A stretch of 64,000 nucleotides of DNA from Edaphochlamys debaryana (GCA_016858145.1 JAEHOE010000085.1:496001-560000), one strand, 5' to 3'. Positions 45,033 through 56,492 are shown, counted from the stretch's first letter. Numbers and translations: made by a program. The notes: a model not told the origin generated them from the letters alone.

Positions 45033-46205
45033 TGGCGCGTAGTTATACACTAGCGCTAGGACGGAGTGCGGGTTGCTAGCTACGGGTGAGCGAGGGAGTG
45101 CCGAGAGGCCTGGCCTTCGCCGTGAGGGGAAGAAGGGGCAGCGTTCCGACCGGCGCCAAGGGTCGACTCTGGGCAGCCAGGCCCACGACCTGCTTATGTG
45201 CGTTACGGGCAGCAGCTGCACACAGTTTCTCGCAGCTCGACCCAGCTGGTCCTCGCTCCATGCGCCGAAACCTGGATCCGTGCCACGTGCCCCTCAACCC
45301 CCGGCGATGACGCCGTGGCCCCCCCTTGCCCTCGAAGGGCCACCGTCCCGCGTGTCTCCCCCTCGCCGCCCCACCAGCTAAAGCACGACATCAGAGCGAC
45401 GCCTCGAAAAGGCGACCAGAGGTTGGAGCTGAGGGGAGGCTTCGAGCTAGCGGGGCTGGTGGTGTGACCCGGGACTGGAAGCCCAGCCACGCCTGCGGGC
45501 GCCTGCTTGCGCGCGGTGGGCGAGAAGGAAGGCACGCACATGCCAGCAGAGGGCTAGGAACGCGCAGCAGCACGTTATATCCTCCTCCTGAACGGGGAGG
45601 GACCCGAAGGTCCGGTCCTGATCAGGGCAGCCCTCAAGTATCCGACCAAGAGACCCTGCGGTACAGGCTGCTGCAAGGGCGCGGGGAAGACAGAGTTGCC
45701 AGGGCGGTGGGGCATTGGGGCAACGCCCGCGGCGAGCCCGGGGAGCTGGCGTGGAAGGCGCTGGGGTCCTCATAGATGACGGGGCGTAGACGCTGGAGGA
45801 TACCGACGGGCATCGGGTCGGGGCGGAGGGGGAACCCGCCAAAGTCACGCTCGGCTGGCACGCACGCCAACGTACGTAAAGGTGTGAACGCTGTCTGACG
45901 CGTGGTCTGACCGCTTTGCATCACCAAGCGATTAAGCACTGACTTATGCCGAGTGATGCCTGAGCGTGTGCTCGCGGCTCAACTGCGCTCGGAGCCGTGC
46001 ACGTTCGATTGCCGCCGGTCGCCCATGCAGTCCACCTCCAGGGGCACATACAGGGTATTCAATTCAGCACTTGCCTTACCTCATTTTAATTGGCTTGACA
46101 CTTGAGGCCACGTGAAGGGCGCGCGACATACGTACGCTTGGACCCAGCATGCTCGCAAGCGAACACTGCTAGCCAAATGAGCACATAGTAGGTCGGTATG
46201 CCGAA
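45033..46205. other. Divergent upstream region between two secreted-protein genes
   Basis: This 1.17 kb separates the starts of the Gly-rich gene (minus) and the metalloprotease-RCC1 gene (plus). Both encode secreted proteins, so shared regulation is possible. No gene was recognised; minus-strand frames at about 45450-45940 lack motifs. Confidence 0.5.
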
Positions 46206-47461
46206 ATGATGGAACTTGCCGTGGCGCGGCGCTCGGCATCGCTGGGAGTCGGCATCCTGCTCGCGCTCTTGCTTGCCTTAAGCCCTGTCGCGGTCGTGGC
46301 ACAAGGTACGGAGGCCAATGAGGTAGCACGCGAGCACGATAGGGTGCCGCATACCTCTCAGTCACACGGCGGCCCAACCGCCCAACCCGAGGCCGACGGC
46401 GCAAAGGCCGCCGTGCCCCGGCCAGCACTCATCACGGGCAGTACCCGGGAGCACCTAACCTCCATAGCCGCTATCCATGGGATCGGTAGAGCCTTTCCAG
46501 CTAGGGTTGTGCGGGCTTGGTGCTCAGGGGTAGAGGGGTGGAAGGTGGCGAGTAACGTGTCACGGGATCGGGGCCCGCCTTGGGCCCAACATGCCCGCAA
46601 GCAGGGGCCCGTTTCGCAAACGCCAAACCCCGCCCATAACCGAAGCTTTTGACTTTCAAAGAGGGCCAGACCAACTCTACCTCCTGCTAGCCGCACTGCA
46701 CTTCTACGTAATACCCGGTGATCCTACCCCGGCCAGGCCCACCCAAGCCGCCCCAGCCTCGTCCGCCCTCACCTCTGGCCTCGAGTCGCCCGCCATCGCC
46801 CCCGCTCAGGTTTGTATATCCACCAGTGGACGCTAGCTGCTGCTGCTGTGGCTAGCCGGATGATCACTCGTAGGAACGGGGGAAAGGGCAGTGCCGCTCT
46901 CTCTCTCGTGTCCTGATGATGAAACGGGGGCAAGGACAGCGCCGCTCGATCAATCGAACCCGGTTATTAGAACTGACGCTTACTAATGAATGATCCATGC
47001 ATCCGCAGGACGCCATCGCCGCCCAAGCCCCCCAGTCCGCCACGGCCGCCTTCACCCCCTCGGCCGCCGCCCCGGCCGGTTCCGCCACGGCCCCCAGCCC
47101 CCCAACCGAGCCCACCAGGGCCCCCGAGACCACCATTCCATCCCCCCTCGCCGCGACCCCCACCCAGACCCCCCTCGCCGCCCCGTCCGCCCCTCCCGCC
47201 TTCACCCCCACGTCCCCCGTCTCCAAGGTGTGCATTGCTGATGTTGGATTGGCCCACATTGGCTGAGCTTGCCTGCTAGGAGCAGTACGAGCCCCTGGGT
47301 GGGAGGAGCCAGCAGGCTTCAGTTATGGTGGAGCAAGACAAGGGTGCGTGGCGTAGACGTTGAGAGAATGACTTACCCGCCCGCTTTCCGTCCTGCGCCC
47401 ATGCAGGCCCCCCAGACCCCCCTCGCCACCGCTGTTCCCAGGGCCCAACATCACCCTGCAG
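46206..47461 (+). other. Metalloprotease-RCC1 gene: signal peptide and Pro-rich rod 1 (exons 1-4)
   Basis: Exons 46206-46305, 46692-46809, 47009-47227 and 47407-47461 join in phase. After the signal peptide they encode about 120 residues of pherophorin-type (Ser)Pro repeats such as [18 protein letters not shown], the usual substrate for prolyl hydroxylation and arabinosylation in volvocine walls. The phase set by exon 1 selects this frame over the alternative Ala/Thr-rich frame. Exon 4 ends at a textbook GC donor (CTGCAG|GCAAGTG). Confidence 0.8.
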
Positions 47462-50400
47462 GCAAGTGACACTCCTGCGGTGCTGTCGGGGGCGAGGGGC
47501 GCGGCGGGGCTATGGCTGGGGGCGTGGCTAGCGGGGGCGGGACACACCTAGCTTTGCAGTCTGCCCTGCCTCTGGTGTACCAAGCACATCTCTCGGCACC
47601 GTACCATTCCCCTCCTGCGGTACCAGGGCATTCTACAGTCGTACAACACGCATGCGCGGGAGCAGTGGCTGCTGACTCGCGAGTCGGACGGGGCACTGTA
47701 CGAGCTGCTGTCGGGGCCTCCTCGGGATGCGAGCACGGGTCTGGCACTGCCTGCCGGAGCCACCGTGAACCTGGTGGGACTGCCTGCGGCAAAGAACGGT
47801 GCATGTGTATCGCAGCGGGAAAGCAGAGAGGCCCTGGGCGGGCAGGGCATTTGTGTTGCCTGGGCGTAGACGACGTGCGATGCGGGTTGCGGGATGTATC
47901 GTGATGCGGCCCCCTTTTGGCTGGGCTCGAAGGTCTCCACCGTATCCTGCAGCCCTCTTGACGACCAGCGTCTTGTGCTGACCCCCGCTTCCGGGTGTTC
48001 GACCTACCGGAGCGTGACGCTTACCATTTTCCGTGCGCCGCCGTGGCCCACAGACCTGCGTCACCGCCATCAACCTCGACGGGGTGTGCCTCAACAGCAC
48101 CCAGGCGGTCCTTGTGTGAGCAACTGGCATGGGGATAGGTGCACGGTGCACGGCGCGCGGCAGGGTATGTCGCATGCGGCCTTGCCCTCCTGCATCCTCC
48201 CACAGCTCCCAGTCCCCTTGATGCCATACTAAACTCCTTTTTGGGCCGAGCCCCCGGCGCGGAGCGCCAGCCGGGGGGCCTGCGTCACACGTGAACATGC
48301 GATTCACGCCTAGTCCGCTATGCCACAAGCTTAAGTTTCCTTATCCCTATCGCTTGTAATTGAGAGCAGGGAAACTTATCGACCCTACGCGAACTCAACA
48401 TGTTGGCAAGGCAGTCGCACCAGCTCGCACCCATAGCCCAAAGAGCAATTCGGACATTTGTTTCGATAGACACCTGACACTTTGAAGCTAAGAGCGAGGT
48501 AGTTTCGACAAGTTTGGGCACGGCTGTTGCGAGAATGGCTGTGGTGCCGACTTCGGAGTCGGCGACCAACCTCGCCGACCAAGCCCGGACCGAGCGCGAT
48601 GTTGCTATCGTACCTTCTGCAACTCTAATCCGTCGAGGAGGAAGTACGGCAACACTTTGTCGCCGGTCGGCGTGGAAATGTGTTCCGCCCCCGCGTCCCT
48701 CCTCGGCCCCCTGTCCCCCCGAAGCTTCGCGCAGAGCGCGCCACACGGCCCCGCTAGGCACCGAGCCTGCACGCATATACCGCTGCCCAGACATTCTAGG
48801 GCTCAGCCCTTTTTCCAGCTTTGAGGAAGCTGACACCCATCTTGTCAACCGCTCTCCACTGCCTTCCGTTCCGCAGGCGGAGCCCCGCCACCGTGCCGTC
48901 CTCCCAGCTGCGCATCTCCCTCCTCGTGGTTATCATCAGCATTGCGCCCTCGCCCGATTGCTCAGGCGGCGGGGCCGACCCGACGCGCGTGCAGGCCGCG
49001 TTCTGGAGCCCCGGGGGCTACGCGGCGCAGCTGGCCAATTGCAGCTACGGCAGCGTCACGCTGGTCCGGACGGGCTTCCGGGTAGGAGGGGCGAGCGAGG
49101 ATGGGCGGAATGCGGGGCTCGGAGCAAGGCCAGGGGCGGCTGCACCAGCGGCTGGGGTTGGGGAGCGGAAGGGAAGAGGTAGCCTCTGTCTACTGAGAGC
49201 TAAGCCGGTTCTGGTCGTCTCGGCCCCGTACGTAGATTGTGAGCGTGTCGCTGCCGTGCTCCTCGGAGCTGCTCAACTGCAACGCTGCGGCGGTGGCCAA
49301 CGAAGCCACCGACGCGGCCAGGGCCATCATCGGCGGTGGGGTGCGGCCCCCATCTGCTGCGTTGCTGGGGACGGTTAGATAGCGCCACCGTCTTCCGGAC
49401 CTTACGTCAGGCATCTTTAAGGCTTGAGCAAGTACTGCCCGCGCTCCACATGCCGCAGGCCTGGGCGGCTTCACGCACCGCATGTATGTCATGCCGAATC
49501 TGGCCACGTGCCCCTGGGGCGGCCTGGCCACGCTGCGGGGCCGTGACAGCTGGATGATGCCCTCCGTGTGGGGCATCTTCCGGCGCGGCACCGTCATGCA
49601 GGAGCTGCTGCACAGTGCGTGCTGGGTGGAGATAAATCATGGGCCTTTCTGGTGGTGTTAGGCACCTGCTTGGTCTGCTGGGTTGAGAGTGGGGCTGCAG
49701 GCGTGTACGGGTGGCTGGGCTGTCCAAGCGTGTGCCTGAGTGGGCTTGGTTCCCACCGCTCCGCCTGCATGCCCCCCTCGTCAGACCTGGGCCTGCACCA
49801 CGCCTGGCGCGACGGCATCGAGTACGCGGATATATCCACCTGGTGCGTTCGTACAGCAGTGTGCGTGCTGTTGTACGGCAGGTGGCATGCATGTCGTACA
49901 GGTGAGCATGGCTTCGACCGCTCGTCCCACAAGCATGCCCCTATGCGCTACCCCCAGGATGGGTTTTGGCGAGGCCTGCCCTACGGCGCCGGAGCTGGCT
50001 CGCCTGGGCTGGGCCACGCCGCTGGCTGCGGGCACCCTGGACCGCAGCAACCTGCTCGAGGGTAGGCATGGACTGGAACACTGGACGGATGGGGGTGAGA
50101 CGCATGCACTGCTGGTGCAAGCTCCCTCCCTGCTATTCCCGGTATACGGCTTACACGGCCCCCCTTGCCCTTCATTCGTTCGCCTGCTGACAGGCATGGT
50201 CATTCGCGGCCTTCGGCTCAACGCAACCTACCTGGGCCCCAACGGGACTTTCATCCGCATCCGCCCTGACTGGATGGGAGACGCACGCACGATGTAGGGT
50301 CGGGCTTGTTGTCGTGCTGGGATCTGGCTGTCTTCGCCCTTTGCCTGCCGTGGATGGCCTACGCCTCCTGCCCGCAGCTGGGCGCCCCATGCCATACGTA

Positions 50401-53400
50401 ACCCAGTATCCAACACACCTCGGTCCTCCCCATGAATGCTACCGGTATGACCCCGGCAGAAATGTGTACGTATCACTGCGCGCCTGGGGCCGTGGCGACT
50501 CCCTGCTCCCAGACACACTAGTCGGGCGCCTCAGCGTGCACGAGGCCCTGTCCAAGGCAAGTTACTTGATTGTGCCCGGCCTTGTCTTCGGGGGGTAACG
50601 GGTTTGGTTTTGCTGAAGGAAGGAAGCAAGCCGTTCTATTTGACAACAGAGCAGCGCCATGCTGAAGCACGGGTGAAGCACGGGTGGCTCGCTGCAGCGC
50701 AGCCAAACCCCTCCAACCCCACCCCTTGGCACCCCTTGGCCCTCGGCACCTGTGCCCCTGCCCGCGTGCTTGCAGGTGGACGACAACCCCGGCAGCACCG
50801 ATGACCCCCGCATCAACCTGCTGAGGACCATGGACCCGGGCACACGCCACGTGCTGCCGGCGCTGCGCCTGGCGATTCAGGCTCGAGGTGGGGTGCGGGC
50901 GCTCATCAGGGCCTGCGGGGCTGCGAACGCGGCTTGCCCGGCGGTACAGCAGCTCAATCAACGAGCGAGGCCCTAGTGTGGCTGTAAGCGCGCGGTTGCT
51001 ACTTTGGGGCTAGCTCGGCAGCGCCGCCGCCTCCTCTCTTGCATGTCGGCTGGCTGGGTCCATGCGGTAAGCGAGCTTGTGGCCTCGGCTGCACGCCCCC
51101 CCTCATCTCCCTCCCGCCAGAGCTGGTGGATGAGGGCACGGGCATGCTGGTGGACATCTGCCGCTTCCGTGTCAACGCCTCCGAGTGCCGCTTCCCCCTC
51201 GTGCCCACGGCGTGAGTTCTGCGCGCATGCTGCGGCTTTGTCCACCGGCGACGAATGAACCCATGTATGCGGCAGTCTGCGCCTCTGCTTGTCACGGCTG
51301 CGACGCCCGTCCATCTGTGGCGTTTTGAGATCCCCTCCCTCCTCCCTCCCTCCTTCAGGTGCCCTCGGGTGACGGGGTTTACGGCCCGGGCCGACGCAAA
51401 TCACTACGGAGACGACCTGGGGTGGCAGGTGGGGTCAGTTTCGTGTTTCTCATGACCTGCAGCTGCACGTTGTCGACAAAGGCATCTGACCGCTCTACGT
51501 CGCCTTGCTTCCCCTACCGCGCTCCGCCCGTCCCTCACCTTGCCCCCAACGTGCCCACCTCATGCACCTCACGCACGCCAGGGCGACCCCGAGTCAACGG
51601 CCTTTGCCTGCAACAACTACGGCACAACGGAGTGCGACGGCTTCGTGTGGGATACCACCATCCAACTGGGCATCTTCAAGTCCAACGTCTCGTGGGACGG
51701 TTCCTTTGCAAGGGGCGCCTGCCTCTACACTCGCTGGCGCTCGCCCCCGCCCCGCCGACCCCCTTGGTCTCCGCCGTCGCCGCCTTCACCGCCCTCGCCA
51801 CTGCCACCCGTGCCCTTGCCACCCGGTCCCTCCCCCCCACCTCCGCCCTCCCGACCGCCACCCCCGCTACGACCCAACCCGCCACGACCCCCCAGCCCAC
51901 GACCACCCTGGCCCAGCCCTCCCTCCCCGCGGCCTCCCAGGCCCCCACCCCCGCCACCACCTAGCCCCACACCGCCGCGGCCGCCATCACCCAAGCAGCC
52001 CAGACCGCCCAGCCCCGGCCCGCCCAAACCTCCTGGGCCCAAACCGCCTCGACCGCCCAGCCCTAGGCTGCCCAGCCCTCCCTCGCCCCGCCCTCCCTCG
52101 CCGCAACCCCCGCGGCCCCCCAGCCCAGCTCCTCCGCGCCCGCCCAGCCCAGGATCTCCCACTTCAAAGCCCACCCCGCCCACCCCTCCCACCCCGCCGC
52201 CGCCTCGGACGCCCCCACCGCTCCCTGGCCCAACTCCCATGCCCACAGGCCCCTTGGCTTTTGTTTCGACAGGTGGGCTAGGGGCGGGGTGGGGTCCGGC
52301 GCCTGAGATCTCTAGGTCTGGATCTAGAGTTCTAGACAGCCTAGACTCTCGCTCAGGCGTAGGTCAGACACCTCATCGATGTGGATGGTCAGACGCCTCA
52401 TGTCGCTTGCTGTCCACATCACCGTTTTCATCGGTTTCTGCAGGCTTCTACCACACATGCGTGAAGCTGGCCGCGGTGGGCGGCCCACTCAAGTGCTTTG
52501 GCCTCAACAGCGAAGCGCAGCTGGGCATCGGCGACACACTGGATAGGGGCAACCGCACATCCGACATGGTGCGTACTGGTGGGGGCCGGCGAGGAAGCAT
52601 ATTTGTACAGAGGCAACATGGAGCCCTAGCTGCTGAGAACCAGGGTCTTGACCGATGGTGCCGATTGTGTGTCGTACAACCTCACAGGGCTCCGCACTGC
52701 GAGAGGTTTCGCTTGGATACCACAACGCCACGCTGGCGGCCCAAAGGGTGGGAATCAGGGCGGGGGTACATGGTGTTTCTGCCGCCTGCTGTCGGGGGCT
52801 TGAAGACTTGAGGAGCCCTATGCAGCTAACTTTTCCCTGACCTCTGCGTTCCTTTCCTGGTCGGTGGGGCAGGCCTCGGCTGTGGTAGCAGGCGAGGGCT
52901 TCACATGTGCCCTCCTACAGCCCGGCAGCGAGGTGAAGTGCTGGTGAGCGCCACCCGGCGGCCCATGCAAGCACAGCTAGCTTTCACGTCGCATGCCGTG
53001 CTTGGTATCCCGCCGCCTCACCACGTGCCACTGACCGAGTACTGCCCCACGGCATGTCCACACCTACCGCGCCCCCCCCTGTGGACTCAGGGGGAGCAAC
53101 GTGCACGGGCAGTGCGGCATTGGCTTCACCGGTAGCAACCGCTTCATCGGTGACGCGCTGCTCGAGATGGGAGCTAACCTCACCGCCATCGACTTTGGTC
53201 GCATGACGCCGGTGCGTGGGTGGGGCGGGTTCATTCAGGAAAACCGTGCGCGCCCTTGCGAGCGCTGCTGTCGAGCGAGGGGGCCCTGGAGGCGGCGGCT
53301 GGCTGGTGCCGCGCCGCTCCTTGAAGTAAAGGGATGGGGATGAGCTGGGCGCAGGCTCTGCCCCCACTGATTGAGGCTGCGCCACGCTCGCAGGTGGCTC

Positions 53401-55674
53401 TGGCGGCAGGACGCTTCCACGCCTGCGCCCTGCTGGTCCCGGGGGGCGTGGTGCGGTGCTGGGGGTAAGCCCCGGCCGCCGCCTGCTGCTGCTGTTGCAC
53501 ATGGTTGCAAGCCTCACGCTTGACGCTCGCACCGCGGCAATCCTGTCGTACACCCCGCCGTACACCTGCAGGTTGAATACTTACTTCAGTACGGGTTACA
53601 ATACGTCCACAGTCCTCAAGCCCGGCCCGCCTGTGGACCTCGGTAAAGGTCTCAGTGCAATCTACCTGTGAGTGCTGTACACGAGCGGTCAGGGTATCTC
53701 GCTCGGGCCAGCATACGCACGCAACAATGATAAGAAGTGCTTAGGCGAAAGCAGCTAGCTGTGAGGCGTGTGTGGCCCCCTTGCTAACCCTTCCACGCAC
53801 TCTCCGTCCCCTCATGTAGGGCCGCTGGCTGGCAGCACACGTGCGCCGTACTGCAGCCTGGAGGGCTTGTCAAGGTGAGCCACCCTAGCTTGCAGACCAT
53901 TGCAGACCCGAAGGGAATGGGTCGATCTCATCACACACACCGGCCTGTTCCTGGAAAGAGGGCTCGCTGCCTAGCATCTGACACTGTCATCCCCGACCCC
54001 ATCCACAGTGCTGGGGCCAGAACGATTACGGCCAGCTGGGTGCGTGGGTGATGAAGCGCGTAATGTACTGCGTGCACAGCGGACGCGAGGGCCACGCATC
54101 GGCCAACCGATAAAGATCTCTGCTCTGAACCCGTTTTTATTCCCCTCGAGCACCGACCCCAACACGTGCTGCGTGCGGCCCTCCCCTGGATGACACAGGC
54201 CAAGGCGACATCGCCACACGCGGGGACAGCGCGGGGGAGATGGGTGACGCACTGCGCCCCGTGGAGCTGGGGGGCAGCGGAGACAACCGCGTCCGCGCCG
54301 AGCGGGTTGTGGCGGGGGACAAGTTCACGTGCGCGCTGCTCCAGGGCGGCGCCGTGAAGTGGTGCGTGCGTGGGCCGGCGGGGTCAGCAGATTGATGGGC
54401 ACACGCAGCTGACTGTAACACTTGCTTCCGGAGGCTATTCGGAGCTTTACATGCCCTTTGATCCGTTTGCCGTGTGCAGCTGGGGCAGAAACGAGGATGG
54501 GTCCCTTGGGCTGGGCGATGGGCTGCCCCACGGCAGCCTCAACGGCACGATGGGGGACGCACTGCCGGCGGTCAACCTTGGGAATGGCGTCGTGGCGACC
54601 GCACTGTAAGCTCGGGATTTGAAAGGCAAAGTGCGGGTCCGTGGGTGCGCGCCATCTCTTACCAGCACGGCTAGCTTGATGAGTGGCTTGGGATACTCAA
54701 CACGACGCCCTCCCTTGCACGCTTTCCTCTTGCCGCCCTGCCCCAGTGCTGCCGGCCGCACGTTCGCCTGTGCTCTGCTGAACTCGAGCGACGTCAAGTG
54801 CTGGGGGTGAGTCGGGCTGGGACAAGTGCTGAGCACGTTCAGATAGATTGTGTATGCAGCAAGGGGAGCCAGTCGAACTAGCCTGGGGCGCCTGGGGATT
54901 GAGCGATTATTGCGTTCAGGGTAGCATGTCTTCCCGGGTTCGTTATGTGGGGCCCACACACAATAGCTTAAGCCCCTCTCGACGTGCCTACCTCCATCCA
55001 TCACCAGGAACAATGCTTACGGCCAGCTTGGTCTGGGCAACACGACGAGGCGAGGCACAAGCCCGGGCCAGATGGGAGACAACCTGCCAACGGTCAACCT
55101 GGGAGCGCCGGGAGCGGTCGAGTGGATCTCGGCGGGCGCATGGGTGCGTTGTAGGGAGGGCCCCCTGAAAAGTCCTTGATATGAGCTGACGCCGGGGACC
55201 TTGGCGTTAGGCCTGTTTGGCGGGGAAAGACCTGATGCGAGCATGCAATCTTCCCCCGTGCACGTGCCCCGCTCTGCCCTCCCGACAGCACGCGTGCGCC
55301 ATGCTACGGCCAGACGCGCGCGTCAAGTGCTGGGGGTAAGCGAAGCCCCCTCCCGGACTACCGACGTCAGGGACGGGCTAGTAGTAGTAGCTTAGCTGGG
55401 GGCCGGGCCTCAGCGGAGATGCTTCCCGGCCTCAGCGGGAATGCGTGAGAGCGCTACGGTGGCTGGATTGGGCTCAGGGGTTCCAGCGCGGTCGTGGCTG
55501 AAAGGCAGCACCCCGCCGGCTCCGAACCTCGGAGGGGCAAACAACCCAATTGATCCTCCCCTTCCCCCATCCAGGTACAACCTCTACGGCCAGCTTGGGC
55601 TGGGCCACAGCCGCGCGGTCGGGGACGACCCGGGGGAGATGGGAACACCGCTCCCGGCCATCGCCCTGACCTAG
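46206..55674 (+). CDS. Secreted QEXXH metalloproteinase (gametolysin/VMP, M11) fused to RCC1-like repeats
   Basis: About 1,286 residues from 31 exons. Domains in order: signal peptide ([20 protein letters not shown]...); Pro-rich rod 1; an M11-type propeptide and catalytic domain; Pro-rich rod 2; seven RCC1-like repeats to the stop at 55674. The catalytic motif is QELLHNLGLHH, i.e. QEXXHXXGXXH, with Gln in place of the first His as described for Volvox VMPs (reported to prefer copper). The downstream Met-turn segment is [20 protein letters not shown]. Gametolysin-family enzymes remodel the hydroxyproline-rich cell wall. The RCC1 part is extracellular by context and Cys-rich. Introns 4 and 13 use GC donors. 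Two junctions remain unsettled: the 3' end of exon 5, and exon 12 to exon 13, where frames differ by one base. Module exons are listed in the next four entries. Confidence 0.87.
47627..51737 (+). other. Metalloprotease-RCC1 gene: M11 propeptide and catalytic domain (exons 5-17 start)
   Basis: Exons: 47627-47806 (or -47798), 48054-48115, 48877-49081, 49236-49335, 49459-49614, 49785-49842, 49958-50061, 50194-about 50293, 50378-50556, 50776-50887, 51121-51211, 51359-51428, and 51582 onward. The propeptide resembles gametolysin propeptides ([19 protein letters not shown]). The split zinc motif is encoded across the 49614/49785 junction: MQELLH then NLGLHHA. Cysteines and N-glycosylation sites (NCS, NAT, NGT, NAS, NVS) are frequent. 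Exon 13 ends at a GC donor (CCAAG|GCAAGT). Confidence 0.82.
51735..52250 (+). other. Metalloprotease-RCC1 gene: Pro-rich rod 2
   Basis: Within exon 51582-52272 about 170 residues are almost entirely Pro with Ser, Arg, Lys and Leu (for example [38 protein letters not shown]). This is the same pherophorin-like composition as rod 1. It links the protease to the RCC1 part. Confidence 0.88.
52444..55674 (+). other. Metalloprotease-RCC1 gene: seven RCC1-like repeats (exons 18-31)
   Basis: Exons 52444-52568, 52688-52747, 52873-52943, 53091-53211, 53394-53464, 53572-53667, 53820-53874, 54009-54039, 54199-54361, 54480-54605, 54747-54806, 55008-55143, 55289-55335 and 55575-55674 all join in phase. Repeats carry the pattern AAGxxxxCALL....VKCWGxNxxGQLGLG, for example [11 protein letters not shown] / [16 protein letters not shown]. 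Seven units would suit one RCC1-type seven-bladed propeller. The paired Cys per repeat (C-A-L-L and K-C-W-G) fits a disulfide-stabilised secreted propeller rather than nuclear RCC1. Confidence 0.88.
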
Positions 55675-55737
55675 GGCCATCGCCCTGACTTGGCACTGAG
55701 ACAGGTGCCGTACTGTGCGCGCGGGTATTCCTGAGGG

Positions 55738-55905
55738 CGGGGCGCATGCGTTGGGGGAAACCTTTCTTTCTCGCTCCATCCAGGGGTTTCAGCAGGGGTT
55801 CCTCTTTGTGGTGACTAAGGGGCGCATGCGTTGGCGGGAAGCTCTCTCCAACAGAGTCTCTATCCAGGGGGTTCGTCAGCGGGGTTGCTGTTCTTATTAC
55901 TAAGC
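55738..55905. repeat. Diverged ~85 bp direct repeat in 3' UTR
   Basis: Two units, each starting GGGGCGCATGCGTTGG and continuing through CATCCAGGGG / TATCCAGGGG to GACTAAG / TACTAAG, lie head to tail just after the metalloprotease-RCC1 stop. Confidence 0.65.
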
Positions 55906-56487
55906 TGAGTTCGTACAAGTGTTCGTTTCAAGGACACTATGAGTGGAGGCGGCCCAGGGCACGTGCGGTATTGCACGTGGATGGCAAACGGCAGGCTCGT
56001 TGAATGTTTCGAAAGCATTACTGCTATCTCGCTGGGCAACCCATTGGGCGCGGCTCTGTGCGTGCTGCTGTTTTTGGGCTGAGCCGCCGCCGTCAGGCTC
56101 TTCGGGCGGCGAAGCCCCCCGGGGCGAGTAGACGCCTGACGAGAGCACCACTTCGTGTAGTGCGGGGTTCCAACGGATTAATGGCCGGGTGCGAGCCCGC
56201 GTGCCGTGGTGCGGGCTGGTGGTGGAGAGGGGTTGAGGGCTGCACGGAGCCAGACTGGAACATTGGGCCCCCTGGGGGGGACCACGGGGCTCAGCCCTTT
56301 TCCTGCCTTCGGGCAGCCACCCTTGTCTATGGAACGGTTTGCAGCCGCTCGCAGCCGCAGGGATATGGGGTTGCACAGCTGAGATTGGAGTCCCGACCGA
56401 GGCTCCGTCATGATCCCTCGATGCCTGCATCACCCTGTACGTGTACTGACACACTGGATACGGTAACTGGCAAGAGCTCTCTCAAAG

Positions 56488-56492
56488 TGTAA
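56488..56492 (+). terminator. Putative TGTAA polyadenylation signal (metalloprotease-RCC1 gene)
   Basis: First TGTAA seen, about 815 bp after the stop codon. Confidence 0.5.

Noticed and set aside
45043..45047. TATAA on the minus strand just before the Gly-rich gene start codon
   Set aside because: It lies only about 11 bp upstream of the ATG, too close for a start site 30 bp downstream to include that ATG.
43537..45053. Two long plus-strand frames (Pro/Leu-rich and Ala-rich)
   Set aside because: Both are antisense to the Gly-rich gene, whose signal peptide and phased exons support the minus strand.
46997..47266. Ala/Thr-rich frame starting DAIAAQAP in the Pro-rich exon
   Set aside because: Exon phases from the signal-peptide exon onward select the SPPRPP frame, which is also the typical pherophorin-like composition.
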